Positions 1 through 9,999 of a stretch of DNA of 64,000 nucleotides are shown piece by piece. Below the pieces are notes generated by a model. That model ran no database searches and was not told where the DNA came from. It worked only from the letters and a program-made list of their open reading frames with translations. Every line of letters starts with the position of its first letter. The first letter of the stretch is position 1. The position numbers and the translations under genes are program-made. Source of the stretch: Vibrio crassostreae (GTDB taxonomy: Bacteria > Pseudomonadota > Gammaproteobacteria > Enterobacterales > Vibrionaceae); contig NZ_AP025476.1 of NCBI RefSeq assembly GCF_024347415.1, positions 372,001-436,000 on the forward strand, in the 5' to 3' direction.

Positions 1-77
1 CGTGTGTTGCTCTAGGTGGCGGTAAAGCTCTAGAGATGATCGACATGCACGGCGGCGATCTGTTCAGCGAAGAATAA
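1..77 (+). CDS. mreB: MreB, rod-shape actin homologue (3' end only)
   Basis: The window opens inside this gene. Reading from base 3, the last 24 codons give a tail with the GGGKAL motif and the ending DLFSEE before TAA at 75-77, which is typical of gamma-proteobacterial MreB. MreB is the bacterial actin that forms membrane-associated filaments and directs side-wall peptidoglycan synthesis. mreC follows 94 bases later, the usual mreBCD order. Only the C-terminal tail is visible, so the call rests on this motif plus position. Confidence 0.9.
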   Translation, partial: CVALGGGKALEMIDMHGGDLFSEE

Positions 78-171
78 TATCTAGTGTTAGGCTCTTTTAT
101 TATCTAGTTTTATGTAAAGAGCCTAGGACCTTGTCTATAGGATCAAATGTAGCTCTAGGACCAAATATAGA

Positions 172-1059
172 ATGAAGCCAATTTTTGGTAGAGGTCCCTC
201 TCTACAATTGCGCCTGTTTTTTGCTGTAATTTTATCAGCCAGCCTTATGCTGGCTGATAGTCGTTTAGATGCTTTCTCAAATGTTCGCTATCTATTAAAC
301 AGCATGGTTGCGCCTATTCAATATGCAGCCAACTTACCTCGCACTATGTTCGATGGTGTTTACGATCGCTTTAGCACTCGCAAAGGGTTAATTGAATCCA
401 ACCATAATATTAAACGAGAAGTCTTGCGTCTTAAGAGCGAGTTGATTCTGCTTGAGCAATATCAAGAGGAAAACAAACGCCTACGTAAGCTGCTAGGATC
501 TCCGTTTATCCGTGATGAGAAGAAAGTCGTCACAGAAGTTATGGCGGTAGACACTTCACCCTATCGTCATCAAGTCGTGATCGATAAAGGTCAGATTGAT
601 GGGGTGTACGAAGGTCAACCGGTGATCAACGAAAAAGGCATCGTCGGCCAAGTCGCTTTCGTCGCAGCTCACAACAGTCGTGTTCTACTACTCACCGATG
701 CAAACAATGCGATTCCCGTGCAGGTTATTCGTAATGACATCCGTGTGATTGCTTCGGGCAATGGCATGATTGACGAGATCCAGCTAGAGCACATTCCAAC
801 CAGTACTGATATACAGGAAGAAGATCTGTTGGTGACATCGGGTCTTGGTGGGGTGTATCCAGAAGGTTACCCAGTCGCCTATGTTACTGCCGTTGATTAC
901 GACCCGAAACGAGAATTCGCCGTTATCAAAGCAGAGCCTGTGGTTGAGTTCGACAAGCTCAGATACTTGCTGCTTGTATGGCCTGATGAAAATAAACAGA
1001 TGCAAGCGGATCAATCCAGCATAGAACAAGCATTGTTAGAGGATGAAGATGGCCAATAG
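172..1059 (+). CDS. mreC: Rod shape-determining protein MreC
   Basis: MreC is a bitopic inner-membrane protein whose periplasmic part links MreB filaments to the elongation enzymes PBP2 and RodA. The 295-residue protein has a short basic N-terminus, one membrane segment (about residues 12-28), a charged heptad-like coiled coil (about 70-110, rich in E, K, L and R) and then the beta-rich MreC domain with glycine-turn motifs such as GQIDGVYEGQPV. Length is normal for Vibrio. The ATG at 172 directly precedes the basic leader. The 3' end overlaps mreD by about 11 bases, so the two are translationally coupled. Confidence 0.96.
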   Translation: MKPIFGRGPSLQLRLFFAVILSASLMLADSRLDAFSNVRYLLNSMVAPIQYAANLPRTMFDGVYDRFSTRKGLIESNHNIKREVLRLKSELILLEQYQEENKRLRKLLGSPFIRDEKKVVTEVMAVDTSPYRHQVVIDKGQIDGVYEGQPVINEKGIVGQVAFVAAHNSRVLLLTDANNAIPVQVIRNDIRVIASGNGMIDEIQLEHIPTSTDIQEEDLLVTSGLGGVYPEGYPVAYVTAVDYDPKREFAVIKAEPVVEFDKLRYLLLVWPDENKQMQADQSSIEQALLEDEDGQ

Positions 1060-1537
1060 CGTTTTAAGAAGCAAGGTCGTAATTGGCTGCTCATTTTTAG
1101 TAGCCCTTATTCTGCAAACGATCCCTTGGCCTGGTAGCTTAGATCTATTTAGACCATCTTGGTTGCTGCTGGTTACGTGTTACTGGGTTTTGGCTCTGCC
1201 ACATCGTGTTAACGTAGGTAGTGCTTTGATTCTAGGCTTATTGTGGGACCTTTTGATCGGTTCTACTCTGGGTATTCGAGGTATGATGATGGCGATAGTG
1301 ATGTACATTATTGCCATGAACTTCCTCGTTATTCGTAACATGGCGCTATGGCAGCAAGCGATGATCATTGCTGCGTTAACGGTGTTGTTTGAGGTATTGA
1401 TCTTCTTTGGTGAATATTTGATCCAAGATGTCGTTTTCAACCCATTATCGCTATGGAGCGCATTGATAAACTGTATACTTTGGCCTTGGATGTTTTTATT
1501 AATGAGACGCGTGCGTCGCCATTGGCATGTGAGGTAG
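1049..1537 (+). CDS. mreD: Rod shape-determining protein MreD
   Basis: MreD is a small polytopic inner-membrane protein of the elongasome. About 162 residues are almost wholly hydrophobic, with five or six predicted membrane segments and the DLLIGSTLGIRG loop that is conserved in the family. I prefer the ATG at 1049, which overlaps the end of mreC; another in-frame ATG lies six bases upstream at 1043. The stop at 1535-1537 is immediately followed by maf. Function follows from family and operon position. Confidence 0.93.
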   Translation: MANSVLRSKVVIGCSFLVALILQTIPWPGSLDLFRPSWLLLVTCYWVLALPHRVNVGSALILGLLWDLLIGSTLGIRGMMMAIVMYIIAMNFLVIRNMALWQQAMIIAALTVLFEVLIFFGEYLIQDVVFNPLSLWSALINCILWPWMFLLMRRVRRHWHVR

Positions 1538-1544
1538 CGTGACG

Positions 1545-2168
1545 ATGGAAAAGAAACATTTAGTTTTGGCATCCGGTTCACCACGCCGCAAAGAATTACT
1601 ATCGCAACTCGGTTATGAGTTCTCTGTCCTTGTAACCGATGTTGAAGAGTGTAAACACGCTCAAGAAACCGCCGAAGAGTATGTTAAGCGACTATCTTTA
1701 GATAAAGCCTTAGCGGCATTGTCTTTATTGAAAGATAACCCTTCTGAAAGGCAGCATGTCGTTCCTAGTTCTGATACTGTAGATAATGGCTCTGAGATAG
1801 TCGTTCTTGGTTCTGATACCGTCGTTGTTAGTCAAGGGCAAGTACTTGAGAAGCCTAGCGATTTTTCTGACTCTAAGCGTATGCTTACTCAGTTAGCGAA
1901 TGAACGTCACCAAGTGATGACGGCGATTTCTGTGGTTTCAGAAGAAAAACAAAGAACAGAAATCATTATTACCGACGTATGGTTTAAACCCCTCAGTGAA
2001 AAAGAAATAGAACAATACTGGCAAACAGGGGAGCCATGCGATAAAGCCGGTAGCTATGGGATCCAAGGTTTGGGCGGACGCTTTGTTACCCGAATTGAAG
2101 GTAGTTATTACGCCGTTGTCGGCTTACCTTTATTTGAAACGGACCAGCTACTGCAAGAATTCTTATAA
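1545..2168 (+). CDS. maf: Maf-family nucleoside triphosphate pyrophosphatase (YhdE-like)
   Basis: Maf proteins hydrolyse dTTP, UTP or modified nucleotides to monophosphates and so remove non-canonical precursors. The protein opens with the nucleotide-binding signature ASGSPRRKELL, carries the catalytic-acid motif LGSDTVV, and ends with the conserved KAGSYGIQGLGG and GSYYAVVGLPL blocks, which place it in the YhdE (dTTP/UTP) branch. I chose ATG 1545 rather than GTG 1539 because it gives the family's usual short N-terminus. At about 207 residues it is slightly longer than E. coli YhdE (about 197). The extra length lies before the SDTVV motif, where a 21-bp near-duplicate gives SSDTV and then SDTV 14 codons later. 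It lies between mreD and rng, as in other gamma-proteobacteria. Confidence 0.94.
   Translation: MEKKHLVLASGSPRRKELLSQLGYEFSVLVTDVEECKHAQETAEEYVKRLSLDKALAALSLLKDNPSERQHVVPSSDTVDNGSEIVVLGSDTVVVSQGQVLEKPSDFSDSKRMLTQLANERHQVMTAISVVSEEKQRTEIIITDVWFKPLSEKEIEQYWQTGEPCDKAGSYGIQGLGGRFVTRIEGSYYAVVGLPLFETDQLLQEFL
1760..1822 (+). repeat. Imperfect 21-bp direct repeat inside maf
   Basis: Bases 1760-1780 and 1802-1822 match at 18 of 21 positions and are exactly 42 bp (14 codons) apart. Both copies encode an SDTV motif in the same frame. The second copy is the conserved catalytic-acid region; the first lies in the extra segment that makes this Maf longer than E. coli YhdE. This looks like an old in-frame tandem duplication. 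Confidence 0.75.
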
Positions 2169-2188
2169 TTACTAATCTGAGGTGCACC

Positions 2189-3658
2189 ATGAGTGCTGAA
2201 TTGTTGCTGAACGTGACCCCGAGTGAAACTCGTGTGGCCATGATTGAAGGGGGGGCTCTTCAAGAGATCCATGTCGAACGAGATGCTCGACGCGGTATCG
2301 TAGGAAATATCTATAAAGGACGTGTAAGCCGTGTTCTTCCGGGAATGCAGGCGGCTTTTGTGGATATAGGCCTTGAAAAAGCAGCTTTTTTACACGCCTC
2401 TGATATTGTTCCACACACTGAATGTGTTGCTGAAAATGAAAAGAAGCAGTTTCAAGTTCGTGACATTTCAGAGCTTGTTCGTCAAGGGCAAGACATTGTG
2501 GTGCAAGTGGTCAAAGACCCTCTTGGAACTAAAGGTGCTCGCCTAACCACGGATATCACTCTACCGTCTCGTTATCTGGTATTTATGCCGGGCGCAAGTC
2601 ATGTCGGCGTTTCCCAACGAATCGACAGCGAGTCTGAGCGTAACCGTCTTAAAAAAGTCGTGTCTCGTTACTGTGACGAACACGGTGGCTTCATCATCCG
2701 CACTGCGGCTGAAGGCGCTGACTCGAATGAACTTGCACAAGATGCCGCTTTCTTGAAGCGACTTTGGCTAAAGGTTCTTGAGCGTCGTGGTAAACACAAA
2801 GCGCGCACTCGCTTGTATGGTGAACTTTGCCTAAGCCAACGTATCTTGCGTGATTTTGTCGGTACTGAGCTGAGTAAGATTCAGGTCGACTCTCGTCTAG
2901 AGTATGAAAACCTAAAAGAGTTTACCTCTGAATACGTGCCAGAGCTGACAGACAAGCTTGAGCTGTATGAAGGTGATAAGCCTATCTTTGATATGTACGA
3001 TACCGAGAACGAAATTCAGCGTTCATTGGATCGTAAAGTCGAATTAAAGTCTGGTGGATATCTGATTATCGACCAAACTGAAGCGATGACCACGGTTGAT
3101 ATCAACACTGGTGCGTTTGTTGGTCGCCGTAATCTAGAAGAGACGATTTTCAACACCAACGTAGAAGCGACTCAAGCGATTGCTCGCCAGCTACGTCTGC
3201 GTAACCTAGGTGGCATCATCATTATCGACTTTATTGATATGTTGTCAGAGGAACATCGTAAGCGAGTACTAACTTCTTTAGAGGCTGCGCTAGATAAAGA
3301 CCGTGTGAAAACCAATATTAATGGCTTCACGCAGCTTGGTTTGGTTGAGATGACTCGTAAACGTACTCGTGAAAGTATTGAGCATATCCTGTGTTCGAGC
3401 TGTCCTGCTTGTGAAGGTCGCGGCAGTGTGAAGACCGTTGAAACCGTTTGTTATGAAATTCTTCGAGAGATCACGCGAGTGAATCGTGCATATGACGCCG
3501 ATAAATTTGTGGTTTATGCGGCAGCTGCCGTAGCTGAGGCGTTAGAGGGCGATGAATCTCATGCGCTTGCTGAGCTTGAAGTCTTTATTGGTAAGCAAGT
3601 TAAAATCCAGGCTGAGCCTCTGTACATACAAGAGCAGTTTGATGTTGTTATGATGTAA
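2189..3658 (+). CDS. rng: Ribonuclease G (endoribonuclease, 16S rRNA 5'-end maturation)
   Basis: RNase G is a cytoplasmic 5'-end-dependent endoribonuclease that matures the 16S rRNA 5' end and initiates decay of some mRNAs. The 489-residue protein has an N-terminal S1 RNA-binding domain (about 38-128, with YKGRVSRVLPGMQAAFVDIG), the DNase-I-like catalytic half with acidic residues at MTTVDINTG (about 304) and IIIIDFIDM (about 347), and the CPACEGRG zinc-link motif near residue 405. The RNase E scaffold domain is absent, which separates it from Rne. A GAGG ribosome binding site lies just before ATG 2189. yhdP follows 10 bases after the stop. Confidence 0.96.
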   Translation: MSAELLLNVTPSETRVAMIEGGALQEIHVERDARRGIVGNIYKGRVSRVLPGMQAAFVDIGLEKAAFLHASDIVPHTECVAENEKKQFQVRDISELVRQGQDIVVQVVKDPLGTKGARLTTDITLPSRYLVFMPGASHVGVSQRIDSESERNRLKKVVSRYCDEHGGFIIRTAAEGADSNELAQDAAFLKRLWLKVLERRGKHKARTRLYGELCLSQRILRDFVGTELSKIQVDSRLEYENLKEFTSEYVPELTDKLELYEGDKPIFDMYDTENEIQRSLDRKVELKSGGYLIIDQTEAMTTVDINTGAFVGRRNLEETIFNTNVEATQAIARQLRLRNLGGIIIIDFIDMLSEEHRKRVLTSLEAALDKDRVKTNINGFTQLGLVEMTRKRTRESIEHILCSSCPACEGRGSVKTVETVCYEILREITRVNRAYDADKFVVYAAAAVAEALEGDESHALAELEVFIGKQVKIQAEPLYIQEQFDVVMM

Positions 3659-3668
3659 TGGAAATTTT

Positions 3669-6600
3669 GTGAGCTCAAGCGTTACTCTGATTCTACGTGC
3701 ATGTTTATGGTTAGTGGTTACTCTCTTAGTAACGCTAGCCATTGCCGTAACTACACTGCGTGTAGCCTTACCCAATTTAAATAAGTATCAATCTGAAATT
3801 GAGCTTTGGGTAAACCAACATTCCGGTTTTGATTTTTCAATTCAAGACGTGGGCGGTTTTTGGCGTAACACTCACCCTTCTATTGCTCTGCAAGGCGTTA
3901 AAGCCAGCCTTCCTAATGCAGAAGATGTGACCTTTTCTGTCGAGCGTGTTGAAGTCGAGTTTGACTTGATTCAATCGCTTGTTCAAATGCGTCCGGTTGT
4001 GGCCGATTTGGTCATGAATCAAATGTATCTTGATATCCGTTCTATTGATCTGTTTGCCGGGCAAAATGGCAAAGACGAACCTAAAGATCCCGGTTCTTCC
4101 AAGCGAGTGGTACAAGAGCTCGATAATTTACTGCTGAAAACTTTGGTGGATGTGACCGCTAAAGATTCCTCTCTTTTGTATCGCACTATCTCTGATGAAG
4201 AACGTCAGCTTGATATCGAAACTCTGAAATGGCAAAACTCTGGTAAGCATCACCTTGCGGAGGGTGTGGTAAGTATCAAAGATGCCAATCTAAACTCTTT
4301 GTCAGTGAGTGCTAACTTTGTTGATGGCGGCTCGTTAACGGATATGACGGGCGAATTTTATGTTAGTGCGGACAGCATTTCAGTTAAGCCTTGGTTAACT
4401 CGTTATATGCAGGCGGAATCCGGCATTGAGACGGGCACTGTGAGCTTGAATAGCTGGCTAACACTGCGTAATAGCAAACCTGTGAGCGCTTATGTTGAAG
4501 TTCTGCCTTCAGAGTTGACTTGGAAGGAAGATGGTAAGCATGACTTGATGCTTGAGTCAGGTATCTTTAAGTTGTCTCCGATTGATGATGGTTGGCAGGT
4601 AAATGGTCACTCACTAAACCTTAGAACGGATGATACACCTTGGCCTGAGCTCGACGTTGCGTTCAAGTGGAACCAAGGTCCTTGGGAGCTCAATGTCTCT
4701 GAATTAAACATTGAGACAATTACGCCGTTGATTAAGCTGATGCCTGACTCTGAACAATCAACCAAAATGATCAACGTATTGGCGCCGGGCGGTACTGTTT
4801 CTGATATCCGTGTCTCAATGGATTCGGGAATCGATAGCCTACGCTACTCTGCCAGCTTTTCTGATCTTGCGATTGAGCAATGGGATTTAGTTCCAGGTTT
4901 TAGCCAAGTGTCAGGCAGTGTGTTTGGTTCGGCTTCGGAAGCCAAAGCTAGTCTGCATGTGATTGATGATGTGTTCCCATATGGTGATGTTTTCCAAGCC
5001 CCTTTGAACATCAAGCAAGGTCAGGTTGATATTGTTTGGCAGCAGGATGAAAACGGCTGGAAACTGTGGTCGGATAAAATCACGGCAGCCACACCAGACT
5101 TACAAGTACTAGGCGCATTTCGCTTAGACTTTCCAAAGGATGCGAGCCCATTCTTATCCTTCTATGGCGAAGCGGACGCTTACAATGTAGGTGAAACATG
5201 GCGTTACCTGCCGACACTGGCACTTGGACAAGACCTGACCGATTACCTTTCAACTGCGATTCAAGCCGGTAAGGCTGATACCGTAAAGCTATTGTGGCAT
5301 GGTGATTTATCTCATTATCCCTACACTAATCATGATGGTATTTTCCAAGTGTGGGTCGGATTAGAAGATGCTAAATTCAGCTTTGATACAGCATGGCCAT
5401 TGATTACTGACCTTCAGCTCGATCTGCTATTTGAAAATGATGCAATGCATCTAGATTCTCGCTCAGCACAGCTGATGGATGTGACAGCTGATCGCATCAC
5501 TGGACGTATTCCTTATCTAGGGGAAGGCGGTCATATTGAGATTGAAGCCAAGGCAACGGCGTCTGGCAATGCGGTGCGTGATTACATGACGGCTTCGCCA
5601 CTGGTTGACTCAGTAGGGGCCGCGTTAACCGCACTTCAAGTGAGTGGTGATGTCTCTTCCGAGTTCCAGCTCAATATTCCGTTTGATTCTGAAAGAGAAG
5701 CAAGAGCATGGGGTTATGCTGACCTTAGTGGTAACCATGTTGAGATTGAAGCGCCGCCAATGGTGCTTGAGAACACCACGGGCCGTATCGAGTTTGATAA
5801 TGACGTAGTGACAGCAAATGGCCTCGCCGCTGATTTGCTTAAGCAAGGGATATCGCTTGATTTTAAAGGTCAGAATGATGGCCCTGGCTACGCAGTTGAT
5901 ATCGATGTGTTAGGCGATTGGGATGTTAAACCTTTAGAACCTTACATTGGTGAACAATGGCTAAGTCGCTTATCTGGTCATGCGCAGTGGCAAAGTCAGA
6001 TTGATATCCAACTGAATGACATCGGTTTTACATACCAATTGGATTTGCAGTCTGATCTAAAATATCTCGCGAGCGATTACCCATATCCATTGGCCAAAAA
6101 GTCATTGGAAAGTGGCTCTGCAAGGCTACAAGCATCGGGTAACCAAGAGTCGATTACTGCGCGTCTGCAGCTGCCGAACACTAAGTACCAAGCTGAAATT
6201 GATATCACGGGGGATGTGCCTGAGTTAACGGCGACCAACCTAGTGCTTGGTCGAGGTGGGTACAAAATTAGCCCGGTGGTGGGTCATCATGCACTGATTC
6301 GTACCGACAAGTTTAATGCGGATGATTGGTTATCGGTTGTGATGGAACCTGTACAGCCGTCAACCGCTGTGCTTAGCCAAATGAATACGCCAACCATCCC
6401 TGCGCCAAGTCGTGTGACCTTCGAAAGTAAAGAGCTGATTCTAGGTGGTATCTCTTGGAATGATGTTGATTTTAGCGCTCGTAAGAACAAGCAAGCGTGG
6501 CAAATGGAAGTGTCTAGTCAAGAGCTAGAAGGCGATGTTAATTATCTACCTCCTTACGACTTGACCGTTTCACTGGATCGTCTGCATCTGTTTGTTCCTG

Positions 6601-7541
6601 AATGGAGCGACAAATCAAAGCAAGAGCCATTGCTGCAACGCAAAGAGCAAGAAGCACCTTTGGTCTCTGAGTTGGATCGAAAGATACATGATGTCATGCC
6701 GAATCTAACGCTAACCCTTAACGACTTTTGGCTACAAGGCTATAAGGTTGGCAAGGTCGATGTTGAGCTTGCTAGAGAAGAAAACCGCATTGCGTGGAAG
6801 AAAATTCAGGTGCGCAGCGGCGGCAATAAAGCGGATGTAAGCGGCTGGTGGGAATTGAATGGTGACAAGAGTCATTCATCTTTGACCGTTGACGTTGAGG
6901 GTGAAAATAACAGTGAGTTGATGGAACGCTTTGGTATCACTTCAGGGATTCAAAAAGCACCATTTGCGCTAGAAGCTCAACTTGGTTGGGATGGTTCGCC
7001 TTGGGGCATTAAGATGGATACGCTTGATGGCAACGTGAAAACCAAGTTTGGTAAAGGCATTATCTCAGATGTGAGCGGCGCAGCTCGTCTACTTGGTCTG
7101 TTTAGCCTAGATTCGATCATCCGCAAGATGCAGCTCGATTTCTCAGACGTGTTTGATAAAGGTATGGCATTCAATAGCATTACCGGTACGGGCGAGATCC
7201 AAAACGGTATCTTCCTGACTAATGACTTGAATATGGATGCGGTGGCGGGTGAGATGAAGATCAAAGGCATCGCCAACCTAAATACGCGTCAGGTTGATGC
7301 AGAAGTGAACTTTACTCCAGATATCACTTCTGGAATTCCGGTATTAACGGCGTTTGCGGTAACCCCTCAAACGGCGCTGTACGTATTGGCGGTGACCACG
7401 GTTATTTCGCCGGTTGTTGAAGTCTTTACCCAAGTTAATTATTCGGTGAAAGGGCCATTGGATTCACCAACGGTGAGCGAGCTTTCTCGTAGCTCCGGTG
7501 AGTTCCAGCTACCAGAGAAACTCAGAAAGTTAGCCGAATAG
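3669..7541 (+). CDS. yhdP: YhdP, AsmA-like inter-membrane phospholipid transport protein
   Basis: The 1290-residue protein has one N-terminal membrane segment (about 8-28) followed by a very long beta-rich periplasmic region with DUF3971-like and AsmA-type C-terminal sequence. This matches the YhdP family of bridge proteins that, with TamB and YdbH, carry phospholipid to the outer membrane. E. coli YhdP is about 1266 residues. The only workable start is GTG at 3669, because the nearby ATG at 3659 meets a stop within five codons. The C-terminal part (about 1150-1260) contains the conserved hydrophobic stretch with TAFAVTPQTALYVLAV. It lies directly after rng, as in other gamma-proteobacteria. 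Confidence 0.93.
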   Translation: MSSSVTLILRACLWLVVTLLVTLAIAVTTLRVALPNLNKYQSEIELWVNQHSGFDFSIQDVGGFWRNTHPSIALQGVKASLPNAEDVTFSVERVEVEFDLIQSLVQMRPVVADLVMNQMYLDIRSIDLFAGQNGKDEPKDPGSSKRVVQELDNLLLKTLVDVTAKDSSLLYRTISDEERQLDIETLKWQNSGKHHLAEGVVSIKDANLNSLSVSANFVDGGSLTDMTGEFYVSADSISVKPWLTRYMQAESGIETGTVSLNSWLTLRNSKPVSAYVEVLPSELTWKEDGKHDLMLESGIFKLSPIDDGWQVNGHSLNLRTDDTPWPELDVAFKWNQGPWELNVSELNIETITPLIKLMPDSEQSTKMINVLAPGGTVSDIRVSMDSGIDSLRYSASFSDLAIEQWDLVPGFSQVSGSVFGSASEAKASLHVIDDVFPYGDVFQAPLNIKQGQVDIVWQQDENGWKLWSDKITAATPDLQVLGAFRLDFPKDASPFLSFYGEADAYNVGETWRYLPTLALGQDLTDYLSTAIQAGKADTVKLLWHGDLSHYPYTNHDGIFQVWVGLEDAKFSFDTAWPLITDLQLDLLFENDAMHLDSRSAQLMDVTADRITGRIPYLGEGGHIEIEAKATASGNAVRDYMTASPLVDSVGAALTALQVSGDVSSEFQLNIPFDSEREARAWGYADLSGNHVEIEAPPMVLENTTGRIEFDNDVVTANGLAADLLKQGISLDFKGQNDGPGYAVDIDVLGDWDVKPLEPYIGEQWLSRLSGHAQWQSQIDIQLNDIGFTYQLDLQSDLKYLASDYPYPLAKKSLESGSARLQASGNQESITARLQLPNTKYQAEIDITGDVPELTATNLVLGRGGYKISPVVGHHALIRTDKFNADDWLSVVMEPVQPSTAVLSQMNTPTIPAPSRVTFESKELILGGISWNDVDFSARKNKQAWQMEVSSQELEGDVNYLPPYDLTVSLDRLHLFVPEWSDKSKQEPLLQRKEQEAPLVSELDRKIHDVMPNLTLTLNDFWLQGYKVGKVDVELAREENRIAWKKIQVRSGGNKADVSGWWELNGDKSHSSLTVDVEGENNSELMERFGITSGIQKAPFALEAQLGWDGSPWGIKMDTLDGNVKTKFGKGIISDVSGAARLLGLFSLDSIIRKMQLDFSDVFDKGMAFNSITGTGEIQNGIFLTNDLNMDAVAGEMKIKGIANLNTRQVDAEVNFTPDITSGIPVLTAFAVTPQTALYVLAVTTVISPVVEVFTQVNYSVKGPLDSPTVSELSRSSGEFQLPEKLRKLAE

Positions 7542-7615
7542 GCCTTATATCCTAGTCAGCGAATATACGGTGAAATGCTGATTTCTGAATCATAATGAAT
7601 GGAGGAGCGATACAC

Positions 7616-8428
7616 ATGGATTGTGTTGGGTTGATTCAAATGACATCTGGCCCTAGCCCTGAATTGAACTTTGAGTACCTTGTTCAAGAGGTAGCAAAGT
7701 GCAAAGAGTTAGGGGCGAAGTGGGTTGTGTGCCCTGAAAACGCGTTAGTCTTTGGCAGTAAAGCTGACTATCACCAGTATGCAGAGCCTCTAAATGATGG
7801 CCCACTGCAAAAGAAAATCTCTGAGCTAGCAAAGCTTCAGCGAATTTGGATCGTTATTGGTAGTATGCCGATAAGCACAGCTAAAGGCGTGACTACCACA
7901 ACCTTGGTGATTGACGATTTTGGCAGTTTAGTGGCTCATTACGACAAGCTACACATGTTTGACGTAGATGTCGCCGATGCCCATAAGTGCTATCGAGAGT
8001 CGGATATTTTCACACCGGGTGACCAAGTTGTGACAGCGGAAACGCCTTTTGGTCGCTTAGGTTTGAGTATTTGTTATGATGTGCGCTTTCCACACTTATA
8101 TTCCGAGTTACGGAAACAAGGTGCGCAAATCATGGTTGTTCCGGCAGCATTTACTGCAGTAACCGGACAGGCGCATTGGGAAGCACTATTAAGATGCCGT
8201 GCGATCGAAACACAATCGTGGATCGTTGCGGTAGGACAAGGTGGCAAACATCCTTGTCAAAGAGAAACATGGGGACACTCTATGGTGGTTGATCCCTGGG
8301 GAAGAGTGGTCGCACAGTTAGACCAAGATCCTAAAAGTATGGTGGTTGAGATAGATACGTCCAGTTGCGAATCAATCAGGCAAAATATGCCCATCGCGCA
8401 ACACTCTCGATTTACCAATCAATTTTAA
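7616..8428 (+). CDS. Carbon-nitrogen hydrolase, Nit1/YbeM-like omega-amidase family
   Basis: This is a cytoplasmic nitrilase-superfamily amidase. The closest functional class is Nit1/YbeM, which hydrolyses deaminated glutathione as metabolite repair. The Glu-Lys-Cys triad is visible: Glu in CPENALVF, Lys in YDKLHMF and Cys in [10 protein letters not shown]. The family ending [21 protein letters not shown] is intact. I chose ATG 7616 (270 residues) because GGAGG at 7601-7605 sits ten bases before it; the in-frame ATG at 7595 lies upstream of that ribosome binding site. It is between yhdP and tldD on the same strand, and probably co-transcribed. Exact substrate is inferred. Confidence 0.88.
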   Translation: MDCVGLIQMTSGPSPELNFEYLVQEVAKCKELGAKWVVCPENALVFGSKADYHQYAEPLNDGPLQKKISELAKLQRIWIVIGSMPISTAKGVTTTTLVIDDFGSLVAHYDKLHMFDVDVADAHKCYRESDIFTPGDQVVTAETPFGRLGLSICYDVRFPHLYSELRKQGAQIMVVPAAFTAVTGQAHWEALLRCRAIETQSWIVAVGQGGKHPCQRETWGHSMVVDPWGRVVAQLDQDPKSMVVEIDTSSCESIRQNMPIAQHSRFTNQF

Positions 8429-8447
8429 TTACAAACAAGAGCCATCT

Positions 8448-9893
8448 ATGAGCATTAATCAAATTGAAGAAGCGCTACTGAACCCAACAGGGCTTACGGA
8501 GCAAAATATCGCAGATACATTGGCGAGCATTGCTACCCGCCAAATTGATTATGCTGATATCTACTTTCAGTCTAGCTGGCACGAATCTTTGGTGCTAGAA
8601 GATAGCATTATTAAAGACGGCTCTTTCAATATCGATTGCGGTGTTGGTGTTCGTGCGGTATCTGGCGAAAAGACCGGTTTTGCTTACTCTGACCAAATCC
8701 AATTGGATGGTCTTAAACAGAGCGCAATTGCAGCTCGTGGTATCGCGAAGCAAGGTCAAAATGGAAAGGTACAAGCATTCAAGCGCAACGCTAACCAAGC
8801 TTACTATGATGCAGTTAACCCGTTAGCAAGCTGGGAAAAACAGCAGAAAACAGAATTACTAAAATCATTAGACGCTTACATTCGCACTAAAGAGCCGATG
8901 GTGACTGAAGTATCGGTAAGCCTAAGCGGTGTGCATGAGCAGATGCTGGTTGCTGCGACAGATGGTACTTACGCTGGCGATATTCGCCCGCTGGTTCGTC
9001 TATCAATCAGTGTTCTTGCTCAGAAAGGCGATCGCCGTGAGCGTGGTAGCGCTGGTGGTGGTGGTCGTTTTGGTTACGACTTCTTCCTAAGCGATGACAA
9101 AGGCACTCAAGTTGCTTACCAATTTGCTGATGAAGCGATTCGCCAAGCTCTTGTTAACCTTGAAGCGGTTGCTGCGCCTGCTGGGGCAATGCCTGTGGTT
9201 CTTGGTTCTGGTTGGCCGGGTGTTCTACTGCATGAAGCGGTAGGCCACGGTTTAGAAGGCGACTTCAACCGTAAAGAGTCATCAGTATTCTCGGGTAAAG
9301 TTGGCGAGCAAGTCACTTCAAGCCTATGTACGATTGTCGATGACGGTACATTGACTGATCTTCGTGGTTCATTGAACGTCGATGATGAAGGTGTTAACGG
9401 TCAGTACAATACTTTAATCGAAAACGGCATCTTAAAAGGTTACATGCAAGATAAGTTGAACGCTCGTTTAATGGGTGTTGCTCCTACAGGTAACGGTCGT
9501 CGTGAGTCTTACGCGCATCTTCCAATGCCACGTATGACTAACACCTACATGCTACCGGGTGAACACACACCTGAAGAGATCATTGCGACAGTTGAGAAAG
9601 GTATCTACGCACCAAACTTCGGCGGCGGTCAGGTTGATATTACTTCTGGTAAGTTTGTATTCTCGGCTTCTGAAGCTTACATGATTGAAAACGGTAAGAT
9701 CACTCACCCAGTGAAGGGTGCAACGTTGATCGGTTCTGGTATTGAAGCGATGCAGCAAGTGTCTATGGTCGGTAACGATCTAAGCATCGACCGTGGTGTG
9801 GGTGTGTGTGGTAAGGCTGGTCAAAGCGTGCCAGTAGGTGTTGGTCAGCCAACATTGAAACTAGACTCGCTAACCGTTGGTGGCACTGAGTAA
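8448..9893 (+). CDS. tldD: Metalloprotease TldD
   Basis: TldD is the partner of TldE (PmbA). The TldD-TldE zinc protease degrades unfolded peptides, for example in microcin B17 maturation and CcdA turnover. The 481-residue protein carries the zinc motif [11 protein letters not shown] at about residues 262-271 (HExxxH) and the conserved C-terminal blocks [18 protein letters not shown] and [20 protein letters not shown]. It is the last gene of the run that starts at mreB and is followed by a strong terminator. pmbA is not in the window. Confidence 0.96.
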   Translation: MSINQIEEALLNPTGLTEQNIADTLASIATRQIDYADIYFQSSWHESLVLEDSIIKDGSFNIDCGVGVRAVSGEKTGFAYSDQIQLDGLKQSAIAARGIAKQGQNGKVQAFKRNANQAYYDAVNPLASWEKQQKTELLKSLDAYIRTKEPMVTEVSVSLSGVHEQMLVAATDGTYAGDIRPLVRLSISVLAQKGDRRERGSAGGGGRFGYDFFLSDDKGTQVAYQFADEAIRQALVNLEAVAAPAGAMPVVLGSGWPGVLLHEAVGHGLEGDFNRKESSVFSGKVGEQVTSSLCTIVDDGTLTDLRGSLNVDDEGVNGQYNTLIENGILKGYMQDKLNARLMGVAPTGNGRRESYAHLPMPRMTNTYMLPGEHTPEEIIATVEKGIYAPNFGGGQVDITSGKFVFSASEAYMIENGKITHPVKGATLIGSGIEAMQQVSMVGNDLSIDRGVGVCGKAGQSVPVGVGQPTLKLDSLTVGGTE

Positions 9894-9934
9894 TTCAGAC
9901 GAATCTCTGTCAACTTACTTGAAAAATCAAATTG

Positions 9935-9961
9935 AAAAGCGCCTCCATGTGAGGCGCTTTT
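9935..9961. terminator. Bidirectional rho-independent terminator, tldD / phoH
   Basis: An 11-bp perfect stem (AAAAGCGCCTC with GAGGCGCTTTT) encloses a 5-base loop, with T-rich ends in both directions. It lies between the convergent tldD and PIN-PhoH genes and can serve both. Confidence 0.92.
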
Positions 9962-9999
9962 TGTTTTTAGATTACTGATTCGGTGAGCGTATAAAGTTG

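Noticed and set aside
784-1029. Minus-strand ORF inside mreC, and similar antisense ORFs throughout
   Set aside because: They lie fully within strongly supported genes, have low-complexity or improbable composition and no start signals.
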